Shown here: in pieces, positions 17,309 to 26,645 of the stretch
How positions within the stretch are numbered: the first letter of the stretch is position 1
Layout: each line of letters opens with the position of its first letter
Assembly: GCF_016864015.1 (NCBI RefSeq)
Contig: NZ_CP045067.1
Location: forward strand, 1,275,001-1,339,000
Reading direction: 5' to 3'
Source of the DNA: Lacinutrix sp. WUR7
Lineage (GTDB): Bacteria; Bacteroidota; Bacteroidia; Flavobacteriales; Flavobacteriaceae
Length of the DNA: 64,000 nucleotides
The notes under the pieces: generated by a model
Database searches by the model: none
What the model saw: the letters and a program-made list of their open reading frames with translations, nothing else
What the model was told of the DNA's origin: nothing
Position numbers and translations under genes: made by a program

Positions 17309-18295
17309 ATGAAAAAAGTACTTATAACAGGAGCAGCAGGATTTTTAGGGTCACATTTATGCGATAAATTTATCCATGAAGGTTTTTATGTTATTGGTAT
17401 GGATAACTTTATTACTGGCGACAAAAAAAACATTAGTCACCTAGCTAATAATCCTAATTTTGAGTTTATAGAACACGATGTAACCGAGTTTATTAAAATT
17501 GAAGGAGACTTACATTATATTTTACATTTTGCCTCACCAGCAAGCCCAATAGACTATTTAAAAATTCCAATTCAAACCTTAAAAGTAGGTTCTTTAGGTA
17601 CACATAACTTGTTAGGGTTGGCTAAGGCTAAAAATGCTAGATTATTAATAGCATCTACATCTGAAGTTTATGGAGATCCACTAGTGCATCCACAAACCGA
17701 AGATTACTATGGTAATGTTAATACCATTGGTCCTAGAGGAGTTTATGATGAAGCGAAACGTTTTCAAGAATCTATAACCATGGCTTACCATAGGTTTCAT
17801 GGTCTAGAAACACGTATAGTTCGTATATTTAACACCTATGGTCCAAGAATGAGACTAAATGACGGAAGAGTTATTCCTGCATTTATGGGACAAGCACTTC
17901 GAGGAGAAGATTTAACGGTATTTGGTGATGGTAAACAAACCAGATCTTTTTGCTATGTAGATGATCAAGTAGATGGTATTTTTAAATTAATGTTTAGTGA
18001 CTATGCAAACCCCGTTAATATTGGTAATCCAAACGAAATTACCATTGGAGATTTTGCCGAAGAGATTATTAAACTTACAAATACCAATCAAAAAGTAATT
18101 TATAAAGAATTACCTGTAGATGATCCGTTGCAGAGACAACCAGATATTACATTAGCAAGAAAGTTACTCGGTTGGGAGCCTAAAGTGGAACGCGAAGAAG
18201 GTATGCTTAAAACTTTTAATTACTTTAAGTCTTTGTCAGATGAAGACTTATATAAAAGCGAGCATAAAGATTTTTCTAAACATATAAAAAAATAA
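17309..18295 (+). CDS. UDP-glucuronate decarboxylase (UDP-xylose synthase), SDR family
   Basis: This 328-residue extended SDR enzyme has the NAD-binding motif [11 protein letters not shown] at residues 8-18, [29 protein letters not shown] and the catalytic YDEAK (Y-x-x-x-K) near residue 147, then [10 protein letters not shown] and DGRVIPAF. This combination is diagnostic for UDP-xylose synthases, which decarboxylate UDP-GlcA to UDP-xylose through a 4-keto intermediate. Only 13 bases separate it from ugd, so the pair forms a UDP-Glc to UDP-Xyl route. The polysaccharide made here probably contains xylose, GlcA, or both. Confidence 0.93.
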   Translation: MKKVLITGAAGFLGSHLCDKFIHEGFYVIGMDNFITGDKKNISHLANNPNFEFIEHDVTEFIKIEGDLHYILHFASPASPIDYLKIPIQTLKVGSLGTHNLLGLAKAKNARLLIASTSEVYGDPLVHPQTEDYYGNVNTIGPRGVYDEAKRFQESITMAYHRFHGLETRIVRIFNTYGPRMRLNDGRVIPAFMGQALRGEDLTVFGDGKQTRSFCYVDDQVDGIFKLMFSDYANPVNIGNPNEITIGDFAEEIIKLTNTNQKVIYKELPVDDPLQRQPDITLARKLLGWEPKVEREEGMLKTFNYFKSLSDEDLYKSEHKDFSKHIKK

Positions 18296-18296
18296 A

Positions 18297-19655
18297 TTGA
18301 ACACATTTAACCAAGGGAGATATTCTGTCTATTTAAGACCTATATCGTATATAATTGATTTAATTATTATAAATAGTTTAGCAATACTTTATTTTTTTAA
18401 AAGTGTTGAACCTGTTTCTTTTGTTGTTATAATTTCAATATCCTGGATTATTATCTCTACACTATCTAAATTTTATGGTGTTTTTAGGTATACAAGAGAA
18501 GTCGTTATCATGACACTTATTTTTAGGCAAATGGCACTTTTCACCTTAGTTGTGTTTGCTTATTCCGGATTTCATTATGATTTAGACATACTGCCAAAAA
18601 CTATTTTTAAATATATTGGTAGCGTATTTGTCCTGGTAACTGTATTTAAATTCACCTTGTATTACTTATTACAGAGATATAGAGTTTCTTTTGGTGGTAA
18701 TTATAGAGTTACTGCTATTTTAGGTAAAAACAAGCAAACGCATGCATTAGAAAAGTTTTTTAATGACAAACCAGAATATGGGTATTCACACACCAAAACT
18801 TTTAATTTTAAAAACCTTACAGACGAAGGGCTGCAAGATTGTTTTAAGTTCTTACAAGAAGAAAATGTAGACGAGATTTACTGTTCTTTATCACAGCTTT
18901 CTAATAGTCAGCTGAGTAAGGTTATCGATTTTGCAGATAATAATCTTAAAATCTTAAAGTTTTTACCAGACAATAAAGATATATATTCCAAAAAATTAAA
19001 ATACGAATACTACAATTACACACCAATTTTATCCTTTCGTAATATACCTTTAGAAGATTCTGTAAATCAGTTTTTTAAGAGAGTATTTGATATTGTGTTT
19101 TCATCTGCTGTAATTATTTTACTTCTTTCTTGGTTAACGCCAATTATTGCCATTCTTATTATCATAGAATCTAGAGGTCCAATATTCTTTAAACAGTCTA
19201 GAAATGGATTTAATTATAAAGAATTTGATTGCTATAAGTTTCGTTCTATGACTCCAAATAAGGATGCTAATTTAAATCAGGCTACAAGAGGAGACCAACG
19301 TGTAACTAAAATCGGTAAGTTTATACGTAAAACGAGTATTGATGAGTTACCACAATTTTTTAATGTATTGTTTGGTGATATGTCAGTAGTAGGTCCTAGA
19401 CCACACATGGTAAGTCATACCAATATGTACGCAAAGCGAATTGATAAGTTTATGGTAAGACATTTTGTTAAACCAGGAATTACAGGATTGGCTCAAGTAA
19501 GTGGTTTTAGAGGAGAAATTGAAACAGATAAAGACATTATTAATCGTGTAAAATTAGATATTTTTTACATCGAAAACTGGTCTTTACTACTAGATGTTAA
19601 GATCGTTACGCAAACCTTTATGAATGTCGTTAATGGCGAAGATAAAGCCTATTAA
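18297..19655 (+). CDS. Polyprenyl glycosylphosphotransferase (WcaJ/WbaP type), initiating transferase
   Basis: The 452-residue protein has four N-terminal helices, a CoA-binding-like middle region, a fifth helix near residue 265, and a C-terminal bacterial sugar transferase domain with FKQSRNGFNYKEF, YKFRSM, KIGKFIRKTSIDELPQ, GDMSVVGPRPH and KPGITGLAQVSGFRG. It would transfer a hexose-1-phosphate to undecaprenyl phosphate and so start the repeat unit. The start is TTG at 18297, one base after the previous stop; no ATG lies near the expected N terminus. It converges on the minus-strand GT4 gene with a 4-base overlap of stop codons. Confidence 0.94.
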   Translation: MNTFNQGRYSVYLRPISYIIDLIIINSLAILYFFKSVEPVSFVVIISISWIIISTLSKFYGVFRYTREVVIMTLIFRQMALFTLVVFAYSGFHYDLDILPKTIFKYIGSVFVLVTVFKFTLYYLLQRYRVSFGGNYRVTAILGKNKQTHALEKFFNDKPEYGYSHTKTFNFKNLTDEGLQDCFKFLQEENVDEIYCSLSQLSNSQLSKVIDFADNNLKILKFLPDNKDIYSKKLKYEYYNYTPILSFRNIPLEDSVNQFFKRVFDIVFSSAVIILLLSWLTPIIAILIIIESRGPIFFKQSRNGFNYKEFDCYKFRSMTPNKDANLNQATRGDQRVTKIGKFIRKTSIDELPQFFNVLFGDMSVVGPRPHMVSHTNMYAKRIDKFMVRHFVKPGITGLAQVSGFRGEIETDKDIINRVKLDIFYIENWSLLLDVKIVTQTFMNVVNGEDKAY

Positions 19656-20818
19656 AGTAAGCTAGTAAGCTTTTTTAATTGCCCTTCTAGATTAAAAGTT
19701 GTTGTTGCTGTTTCTTTTATTTGTTGTTTAAAATCGAGTGTTATTTCTGAAATAGTAATAGAAGCAATTACACGATTTAAATCCTCATAATCTGCTGCAT
19801 TAGCAATCCAACCTAGTGTGTTGTTTTTTACAATATCCTCCCCTTCACCACCTCCAAAATATAGAATAGGTAAGCCTAATTTGGCATATTCAAATATTTT
19901 GGAAGGTACAGAACCATAAATCCGATTCAATAAAGGGATTATAGCAATATCGTATTGCAATAACACCTTGTGTAATTCTTCTCTTGTAACTCTGCCATGA
20001 AAGTATATAGGAAGATCTGGATGCTTCTCTATAAACGTTTCAATTAGCTTCTGTTCTGCTCCAGAACCATAAATATGAAGTTCTATGTTGTTATTGAAAT
20101 TTAATTCGGTACAAAGCTTGTAAACGCCTTGTGCAATTCCTAAAAGACCAGCATAAACTAGTTTTATTTTTTCTTCGGAAAGATTTCTAGATTCCATTTC
20201 AGGAGCATCAAAATCCGGATAGTTTCTATATAAAAGGGTTTCCTTTTCAGGGAATAACGAGGTAACATGTGTTAGTATTTCTTCGCTTTGTCCCAAAACC
20301 AAATCCGCTTTGTTGTAATTGAAACGTTCAATTTTCTCTAGCATTTTATAGCTGAAATTCTTTTTAAAAGCACCAAGTTCTAATCCCGCAATTGGCCATA
20401 AATCGCTAACATTTAAAATAAGATTTCTGTTTTTAGAACGTAAAAAAAGCATGGCAGTAAAAGCAACCAATAATGGTGGAGATTGTACAATTACTGTTTT
20501 TGGTAGTTTATTAAATGCAAAAAAATAAAGCAAGCTGAAACTATAGGAAAGCATTGCAATTAAACGCAAAAACTTGTTTTTAGAAACGGTAGCATAGATC
20601 CATAATCGGTGAATCGTGATGCCTTTTTCAACCGTTGTTTGTTTAAATTTCCCGCTGTAATCATCAAATATTTTACCAGTAGGATAGTTTGGTAAAGGGG
20701 TGATTACTTGTACCTTAAAGTTTCTTTCTTGTAAACCTTCCGCTAGGTGAAAAATGCGATTAGAAGCTGCGCCAATTTCTGGAGGAAAGTAACTCGTTAT
20801 TATTAGTACCTCTTTCAT
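19652..20818 (-). CDS. Glycosyltransferase family 4 (WbuB-like)
   Basis: The 388-residue GT-B protein opens with VLIITSYFPPEIGAASNR and VQVITPLPNYPTGK, the pattern of WbuB/GT4 enzymes in O-antigen and capsule loci, and has a donor-binding half with YAGLLGIAQG, GSVPSKIFEYAKLGLPI and a glutamate pair near residues 310-318. Acceptor and donor are unknown; the neighbouring wecB makes UDP-ManNAc or a related sugar available. It is the last gene of a three-gene minus-strand unit and its ATG lies one base after the wecB stop. Confidence 0.9.
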   Translation of the reverse strand: MKEVLIITSYFPPEIGAASNRIFHLAEGLQERNFKVQVITPLPNYPTGKIFDDYSGKFKQTTVEKGITIHRLWIYATVSKNKFLRLIAMLSYSFSLLYFFAFNKLPKTVIVQSPPLLVAFTAMLFLRSKNRNLILNVSDLWPIAGLELGAFKKNFSYKMLEKIERFNYNKADLVLGQSEEILTHVTSLFPEKETLLYRNYPDFDAPEMESRNLSEEKIKLVYAGLLGIAQGVYKLCTELNFNNNIELHIYGSGAEQKLIETFIEKHPDLPIYFHGRVTREELHKVLLQYDIAIIPLLNRIYGSVPSKIFEYAKLGLPILYFGGGEGEDIVKNNTLGWIANAADYEDLNRVIASITISEITLDFKQQIKETATTTFNLEGQLKKLTSLL

Positions 20819-21913
20819 TTACAGCGAATAAATTTTAACTAAACAATCTGTAATACGATTTGCCGCTTTACCATCCCAAAGCTCTGGAGTTTGTCCTTGT
20901 TTCCAATTACCGGAAAGTAAATTTGTAAAAGCAGCTTTAATTTTAGCAGTATCGTTTCCTACTAAAACATTAGTTCCAATAGCACAAGTTTCTGGTCTTT
21001 CCGTCGAGTCTCTAAGCGTAATACATGGCACATTCATCACGGTGGTTTCTTCTGTAATTCCACCAGAATCGGTAAGCATTGCAAAAGCATTTTTTACCAA
21101 ATAATTAAAGTGTAAATACCCTAAAGGTTCTACATAGTGCAGGTTTTTAAAATTTAAATCTAAACCTTCTAAAAGCTTTTTAGTTCTTGGGTGTACCGGA
21201 AATATTATAGGATAATCTTTACCAAGATCTACAATTTGCTGAATAAGGTTTTTAAGCTGTTTTTCTTCGTCTACATTACTTGGTCTATGTAAAGTCATGA
21301 CCATATATTTTTTCTCTTCCAACTTTAAATCGTTCCAAATTTGCGGTTTTTCAAGTCTAGGTAAATTTTTCAATAAGGTATCAATCATCACGTTTCCAAC
21401 AAAGAAAACTTTGCTTTTAGAAATACCAAGATTTTCTAAGTTTTCATTTGCATAGCTAGAAGTGGTGAAATAGTAATCGGTTAAACTATCGGTTACAATT
21501 CTATTAATTTCTTCAGGCATATTCATGTCGCCAGATCGAATACCTGCTTCTACATGCGCAACATCTATTCCTGCTTTTTTAGCAACAATAGTACAAGCCA
21601 TTGTGGAGGTTACGTCACCAACAACCATTACTAAATCACAAGGGTTTTGTTGTAATTCTTTTTCAAAACCAATCATAATTGCAGCCGTTTGTTCTGCTTG
21701 CGTACCACTTTTTACTTCTAGGTTAATATCTGGAAAAGGGATGTTTAGCTCGGTAAAAAAAGTATCGCTTAAGTTTTTATCGTAGTGTTGTCCGGTATGA
21801 ACTAACCTATAATTCATATTAAAACCTTGTGCTTTCTTTTCTTGAATAGCTGCAATAATTGGTGCTATTTTCATAAAATTTGGTCGTGCACCTGCAATAA
21901 TGGTAATGTTCAT
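20819..21913 (-). CDS. wecB: UDP-N-acetylglucosamine 2-epimerase, non-hydrolysing
   Basis: The 364-residue product has the normal WecB length and motifs: GARPNFMK near the N terminus, VHTGQHYD, VVGDVTSTMA, HVEAGIRSGD, MPEEINRIVTD, TLHRPSNVD and TDSGGITEE. It interconverts UDP-GlcNAc and UDP-ManNAc in the cytoplasm. No UDP-ManNAc dehydrogenase is seen nearby, so ManNAc itself or a derivative may be incorporated. It sits between a CapK-like gene and a GT4 in one minus-strand unit. Confidence 0.94.
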   Translation of the reverse strand: MNITIIAGARPNFMKIAPIIAAIQEKKAQGFNMNYRLVHTGQHYDKNLSDTFFTELNIPFPDINLEVKSGTQAEQTAAIMIGFEKELQQNPCDLVMVVGDVTSTMACTIVAKKAGIDVAHVEAGIRSGDMNMPEEINRIVTDSLTDYYFTTSSYANENLENLGISKSKVFFVGNVMIDTLLKNLPRLEKPQIWNDLKLEEKKYMVMTLHRPSNVDEEKQLKNLIQQIVDLGKDYPIIFPVHPRTKKLLEGLDLNFKNLHYVEPLGYLHFNYLVKNAFAMLTDSGGITEETTVMNVPCITLRDSTERPETCAIGTNVLVGNDTAKIKAAFTNLLSGNWKQGQTPELWDGKAANRITDCLVKIYSL

Positions 21914-21918
21914 GTATA

Positions 21919-23229
21919 TTAATTAAGTAAAGATCTAAACTGTTTTAATTTACCACTTTTAGATCGTTCTATTTTGTCTTGTCTTTCAAAGATAATATTT
22001 AAACCTTTTTCAAGGTAGTTATCCATTTCGGTTTTAATGCTTTTTATTTTTGCTTCCGAAATATCTTCCGCACTAGCATAAATAATTTTAAAAGTATCTA
22101 TTTTCTGTTGTTCAATAATAAACTCTTTTATGGTACTATCGTCTTCCATAATACTTTTGGTAATGTAGTAAAAAGTTAAGCCAGCTGCCTTTTTTCCGCT
22201 AGGTAAAATAGCAATATCATTGGTTCTTCCTATTAATTTTTCCAGAATAGGTTTTTGTAATGTGCTACTTTTACTAAGTATGCCAATATCGCCAATATCA
22301 TAACGTATAAAAGGATGCGCTTTGTTATACATTGAGGTAATTACAATTCTGCCTTCTTCACCAAAAGGTAAAATGTTGTCTTGCTTGTCTAAGATTTCTA
22401 CAAAAATGGTTTCGCTATTTACTTGCCAAATATTTTGCGGATTTTGAAATGCAATTAGGTCTAATTCAGAGGCTCCATATTCATTAATTATAGGAATATT
22501 AAATTGCTTTTCTAGAAGTTTTTTGTCGTCTTCAAAAAGCATTTCAGAAGTTACTACACAAGCATTTAATGTAGGGCAAACCGTTTTTAGAACAATATTT
22601 TTTTTCTGAAGATATTTAGCAAATTGCACAATAGCACTGGTGTAACCATTAATGTAATCAAAACGGGTTGTTTGAAAGGTTGTTACACATTTTTCAAAAG
22701 CTGCATCGCTTAAATCGAAAACCGAAAACCGAAAACGTTTCCCTAAAAAATCTTTAAAGCGTTCTTTATAATACCCTTTTTTATCTAACGGAATACCATA
22801 AAATCGAGCTTGTTTAGAAGTATTAAAATCGATACCAAACCAACCAAACCTGTTTTTTATTACCGACCAAGTTAATGCATGGCAAAATTTATCTTTAGCA
22901 AAAACAAAAGGATCTCCAGAGGAGCCCGAAGTTTTATTCACATATACGTTTTTAGTCGTAAACCCTTTAGAAAGTCTAGCGTTTAAAGGTTGCTGTAAAT
23001 CGCTTTTTGTCATTACAGGGATATTTTTCCAGTCTGTAACTGTAGCGTTTTTAGCAATTTCTTGATAAAACGAATTGTTTTGCATGTGATAATTAAAAAT
23101 ATCCTTTTTCTTCTGAAGTAGATAAGTTTCAAAATCGGCTTCGTTTTTAGCCTGAATATTTTCTAAAACACGAGAAGCCTTCTTTATAGGAAAGCCGTTT
23201 AGTTTTAAAGAAAGATTGAATAAATGCAA
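21919..23229 (-). CDS. CapK/PaaK-like adenylate-forming enzyme of the polysaccharide locus
   Basis: The product belongs to the AMP-binding superfamily branch containing phenylacetate-CoA ligase and CapK: the P-loop-like KTSGSSGDPF near residue 100, NEYGASELD, HPFIRYDIGDIG and LIGRTNDIAIL are present. Such genes are common in capsule loci; a role in activating an acyl or amino acid for glycan decoration is proposed for the family but unproven. I prefer the TTG at 23229 (giving MHLFNLSLKLNGFPIKKA) because the ATG at 23301 adds an atypical stretch that reaches to within 13 bases of divergent purD. The start is therefore uncertain by 24 codons. Confidence 0.85.
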   Translation of the reverse strand: MHLFNLSLKLNGFPIKKASRVLENIQAKNEADFETYLLQKKKDIFNYHMQNNSFYQEIAKNATVTDWKNIPVMTKSDLQQPLNARLSKGFTTKNVYVNKTSGSSGDPFVFAKDKFCHALTWSVIKNRFGWFGIDFNTSKQARFYGIPLDKKGYYKERFKDFLGKRFRFSVFDLSDAAFEKCVTTFQTTRFDYINGYTSAIVQFAKYLQKKNIVLKTVCPTLNACVVTSEMLFEDDKKLLEKQFNIPIINEYGASELDLIAFQNPQNIWQVNSETIFVEILDKQDNILPFGEEGRIVITSMYNKAHPFIRYDIGDIGILSKSSTLQKPILEKLIGRTNDIAILPSGKKAAGLTFYYITKSIMEDDSTIKEFIIEQQKIDTFKIIYASAEDISEAKIKSIKTEMDNYLEKGLNIIFERQDKIERSKSGKLKQFRSLLN

Positions 23230-23288
23230 ACGAAAAGATATTTTTGTAAAGTAAATAAAAAATATTCGTGTATTCGATGCATTAGTTT

Positions 23289-23296
23289 TATTTTTG
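23289..23296 (+). promoter_or_regulatory. Candidate -7 element (TATTTTTG) for purD
   Basis: The octamer is an exact TAnnTTTG match and lies 17 bases before the purD ATG, predicting a very short leader of about a dozen bases. A second exact match at 23239-23246 is further upstream. A clear -33 TTG is not present for either. Confidence 0.45.
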
Positions 23297-23313
23297 AGCA
23301 AACAAAATACAAC

Positions 23314-24585
23314 ATGACTATTTTAATTCTTGGTTCTGGCGGAAGAGAACATACTTTTGCTTGGAAAATATCACAAAGCCCTTTATGTAAAAACCTTTAT
23401 GTTGCTCCAGGAAACTCCGGAACGGCAGAAATTGCTACCAATATAGATATTGGGGTAACCGATTTTCAATCGATAAAAACACTAGTTTTAGAAAAAGATG
23501 TAAATATGGTTGTTGTAGGACCAGAAGATCCTCTAGTACAGGGTATTCATGATTTCTTTTTACAAGACGAAGCCTTAAAGCATGTCGCAGTTATTGGACC
23601 AGAAAAAGCAGCAGCAGAGTTAGAAGGAAGTAAAGAATTTGCTAAAGAGTTTTTATACAGACATAATATACCAACCGCAGCTTACCAGAGTTTTAATGCA
23701 AGTAATGTAGAAGAAGGGTATGCTTTTTTAGAAACTTTAAACCCTCCTTATGTTCTAAAAGCAGACGGATTAGCAGCTGGAAAAGGGGTTTTAATCTTAA
23801 ATGATTTAGACGAAGCGAAAGCCGAATTAAAAAGCATGTTAGTAGATGCTAAATTTGGTGCAGCAAGTAACAAAGTAGTTATTGAAGAGTTTTTAGACGG
23901 AATAGAATTAAGCTGTTTTGTTTTAAGTGATGGAAAAAACTATAAAATTTTACCTACAGCAAAAGATTATAAAAGAATTGGCGAAGGCGATACAGGATTA
24001 AATACAGGTGGAATGGGAGCAATCTCTCCAGTACCTTTTGCTACCAAAGAATTTTTAAATAAAATTGAAGAACGCATTGTAAAACCTACAATTTCTGGTT
24101 TACAAAAAGATAACTTGCCTTATAAAGGTTTTGTTTTTATTGGTATCATTAAAGTTGGTGACGACCCAAAAGTTATAGAGTATAATGTAAGAATGGGAGA
24201 TCCGGAAACCGAAGTGGTTTTACCAAGACTTAAAAATGATTTAGTAGAAATTTTTCAAGCCATAGCGAATCAGACTTTAGATCAAATAGAAATTGAAATA
24301 GATGAGCGTGCAGCAACAACTGTGATGTTGGTTTCTGGTGGTTACCCAGAAGCGTATGAAAAAGGAAAAGAGATCACTGGTGTGAAAAACATAACAGAAT
24401 CTTTAGTTTTTCACGCAGGAGCAAAATTAGATGGAGATAAAATTGTAACTTCTGGTGGACGAGTTATGGCAATAACAAGTTATGGAAATACCTACCAAGA
24501 AGCCATAAAAAAATCTTACCAAAGTATAGAAAAACTACATTTTGATAAGATGAATTATCGTAAAGACATTGGCTTTGATCTGTAA
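23314..24585 (+). CDS. purD: Phosphoribosylamine-glycine ligase (PurD)
   Basis: PurD makes glycinamide ribonucleotide, the second step of purine synthesis, from phosphoribosylamine, glycine and ATP. The 423-residue ATP-grasp enzyme starts MTILILGSGGREHTF, the canonical N terminus, so I reject an in-frame upstream ATG at 23224. KADGLAAGKGV, NTGGMGAISPVP and EYNVRMGDPETE are the family signature segments. It is transcribed away from the CapK-like gene and converges on a small DUF6341 gene. Confidence 0.97.
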   Translation: MTILILGSGGREHTFAWKISQSPLCKNLYVAPGNSGTAEIATNIDIGVTDFQSIKTLVLEKDVNMVVVGPEDPLVQGIHDFFLQDEALKHVAVIGPEKAAAELEGSKEFAKEFLYRHNIPTAAYQSFNASNVEEGYAFLETLNPPYVLKADGLAAGKGVLILNDLDEAKAELKSMLVDAKFGAASNKVVIEEFLDGIELSCFVLSDGKNYKILPTAKDYKRIGEGDTGLNTGGMGAISPVPFATKEFLNKIEERIVKPTISGLQKDNLPYKGFVFIGIIKVGDDPKVIEYNVRMGDPETEVVLPRLKNDLVEIFQAIANQTLDQIEIEIDERAATTVMLVSGGYPEAYEKGKEITGVKNITESLVFHAGAKLDGDKIVTSGGRVMAITSYGNTYQEAIKKSYQSIEKLHFDKMNYRKDIGFDL

Positions 24586-24588
24586 TTC

Positions 24589-24816
24589 CTATAAAAAAGA
24601 ATGTGCAGAAACAGTTTTGTTTTCTTCGTTGTTTTTATCAAATGATCTTAATTGAAGCATCCAGTAAACCATTGCTACAAATCCAATAAGAATAAAAATC
24701 CAAGAAATAGTATTTGCTGCAAACCAGTTTTCAAGTTCTAAGTTTTTAATTGCATCTAAAGGTGCAAATAAAACATTTACAAATAGGTCTTGTATTGCGT
24801 AAAAGAAATCTTTCAT
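24589..24816 (-). CDS. DUF6341 family small membrane protein
   Basis: The 75-residue product (start at 24816, MKDFFYAIQDLF) has one transmembrane helix near residues 40-60 (SWIFILIGFVAMVYW) and a short charged C terminus. It matches the DUF6341 family found in Flavobacteria between purD and a DUF6427 gene. An ATG ten codons upstream would add an atypical sequence. It is divergent from DUF6427 with 47 bases between the starts. Function unknown. Confidence 0.82.
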   Translation of the reverse strand: MKDFFYAIQDLFVNVLFAPLDAIKNLELENWFAANTISWIFILIGFVAMVYWMLQLRSFDKNNEENKTVSAHSFL

Positions 24817-24863
24817 AATAGTAATAATAGTATATTTACAATACAAAAGTACAAAAAGAGTTA

Positions 24864-25805
24864 ATGATTACAAGTATTTTTAGTAAATCTAAGCCAATAA
24901 ATTTTTTAATCGTTTTTGTAATTACTGCTTTGGCGTTTTTAAGCGTTAAATTAAAGTATACACAAGGGCCTGTTACTAGCGTGTTTGTTATGCAACAACT
25001 AGTAACTTTTATGGTTTCTTATTTTTCCATTTTACTATTGAATTTTATTGTAACTAAAAATGAATTAACACTAAAAAGTAATATAGAAATAATCTTATTT
25101 AGCCTTTTCTTATTACTAATACCAGAATCATTAATTAGTTCTAGAGTAATTTGGGCTAACTTTTTTATTCTTTTTGCCTTAAGAAGACTAATAAGTTTAC
25201 GGACTAAAAAAAACATAAAAAGCAAACTGTTTGATGCCACTTTTTGTATCGCTGTTGCTTCCTTGTTCTATTTTTGGGCTATTTTATTTCTTTTTTTAAT
25301 CCCATTGGTATTATTGTTTCATTCTAGTGATAATATAAGGCATTGGTTAACACCAGTTATTGGTATGGCTACCGTTTTTATATTGTGCGTAAGTGCATCG
25401 ATATTAATTAATAATACCTATTTAGACTTTTTTAATAGTAACTACAAAACAAGTTTGAACTTTAACAGCTATAACACTTTACAGTTTTTAGTTGCTTTAA
25501 CGTTACTATTTTCCTTTGGATTTTGGTCTGTTTTTTACTATTTAAAAAACTTTAGAAAGAAAATAAGAACTATTAGACCCGCTTTTAAAACAATTTTGGC
25601 AATGTTAATAATTGCTTTTATACTATTTGTTATTGCGCCAAATAAGAACGGAAGTGAACTTTTATTTTTATTTGCACCTTTAGCAATAGTTGTTACTAAT
25701 TATATTGAAACGATTAAAGAAAAATGGTTTAGAGAGCTATTTTTTGGTGTTTTATTAATTGCTCCATTTGTGTTGTTAATGTTGCACTTTTTTTCCGAAA
25801 GCTAA
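24864..25805 (+). CDS. DUF6427 family polytopic membrane protein
   Basis: The 313-residue product has about eight hydrophobic helices with short loops, matching DUF6427, a flavobacterial membrane family normally encoded beside purD and upp. The N terminus (MITSIFSKSKPINF) carries positive charges expected to remain cytoplasmic. No catalytic motif is visible. Its last 30 bases overlap the 3' end of upp on the other strand. Confidence 0.85.
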   Translation: MITSIFSKSKPINFLIVFVITALAFLSVKLKYTQGPVTSVFVMQQLVTFMVSYFSILLLNFIVTKNELTLKSNIEIILFSLFLLLIPESLISSRVIWANFFILFALRRLISLRTKKNIKSKLFDATFCIAVASLFYFWAILFLFLIPLVLLFHSSDNIRHWLTPVIGMATVFILCVSASILINNTYLDFFNSNYKTSLNFNSYNTLQFLVALTLLFSFGFWSVFYYLKNFRKKIRTIRPAFKTILAMLIIAFILFVIAPNKNGSELLFLFAPLAIVVTNYIETIKEKWFRELFFGVLLIAPFVLLMLHFFSES

Positions 25806-26435
25806 ATCACCAGCATCACCTAAACCAGGAACGATATATCCTTTGTCACTTAATTCTGGATCAATGGTACCAATCCATAAATGCGTGTCTTCGCTAAAAT
25901 TTTCATTTATAAAATCGACACCTTCTTGTGCACCAATTACACTAACTAAATGTACGTTTTTTGGTTTTCCAAAAGGTTTTAAAGCTTCAAAAGTAGCAAG
26001 CATGGATTGTCCTGTTGCTAACATGGGATCTGCTAGAATAAGGGTTTTGTTCTCTAAGCTTGGACAAGCTAAATATTCTACTATAATTTCAAAACTATCC
26101 GGATCTTTTTTATGGTGTCTATATGCCGAAATAAATGCGTTTTCTGCATCATCAAAATAATTTAATAAGCCATTATGTAATGGTACTCCAGCTCTTAAAA
26201 TAGAACATAAAACAATGTCATTATTAAGTAAATTCATTTTACAATTACCTAATGGAGTTTCAATAGTCGTTGTGTTGTATTGTAGTGATTTACTCATTTC
26301 ATAACCCAAAATTTCACCAATGCGTTCTATGTTTCGTCTAAAACGCATACTGTCTTTTTGGATTTTCACATCTCTTATTTCCGAAATAAAAGAATTTAAT
26401 ATGGAATTGTCTTCTGCTAGATTAAATATTTTCAT
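25776..26435 (-). CDS. upp: Uracil phosphoribosyltransferase (Upp)
   Basis: Upp salvages uracil to UMP with PRPP. The 219-residue protein carries the PRPP-binding motif LADPMLATGQSM near residues 133-144, the type I PRTase strand LCSILRAGVPLHNG, and the C-terminal IVPGLGDAGDLAFG loop that binds uracil. ATG start at 26435. It converges on and overlaps the DUF6427 gene by 30 bases, so the two mRNAs would be complementary at their 3' ends. Confidence 0.96.
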   Translation of the reverse strand: MKIFNLAEDNSILNSFISEIRDVKIQKDSMRFRRNIERIGEILGYEMSKSLQYNTTTIETPLGNCKMNLLNNDIVLCSILRAGVPLHNGLLNYFDDAENAFISAYRHHKKDPDSFEIIVEYLACPSLENKTLILADPMLATGQSMLATFEALKPFGKPKNVHLVSVIGAQEGVDFINENFSEDTHLWIGTIDPELSDKGYIVPGLGDAGDLAFGKKVQH

Positions 26436-26552
26436 GGGATAAAAATAAGAATAAATTAAATAGTAAGATTGCGAGTTTTACCGATTTTTTAGGAGTTTTG
26501 TCTAAAAAAAATGTAATTATTCGAAAATATTAAAAATAGTTCAATTTTGTAA

Positions 26553-26560
26553 TATATTTG
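26553..26560 (+). promoter_or_regulatory. Candidate -7 element (TATATTTG) for the SdrD-like cargo gene
   Basis: Exact TAnnTTTG match, 85 bases before the ATG at 26646. No TTG at the ideal distance. If used, the leader is about 80 bases and contains the hairpin at 26600-26637. Confidence 0.4.
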
Positions 26561-26599
26561 ATTCCCCTTTTAGAATAATCTACCAGAAATTTCTTGCCT

Positions 26600-26637
26600 G
26601 TTTTATGTTATAGTATGCTATAATTTAAACATAAAAC
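26600..26637 (+). promoter_or_regulatory. Leader hairpin directly upstream of the SdrD-like gene
   Basis: GTTTTATGTT (26600-26609) pairs perfectly with AACATAAAAC (26628-26637), and TTATAG (26608-26613) with CTATAA (26618-26623) inside it, giving a nested stem whose base lies 8 bases before the ATG. It could stabilise the mRNA or tune translation of a large surface protein; the function is inferred. Confidence 0.5.
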
Positions 26638-26645
26638 TAACTAAC

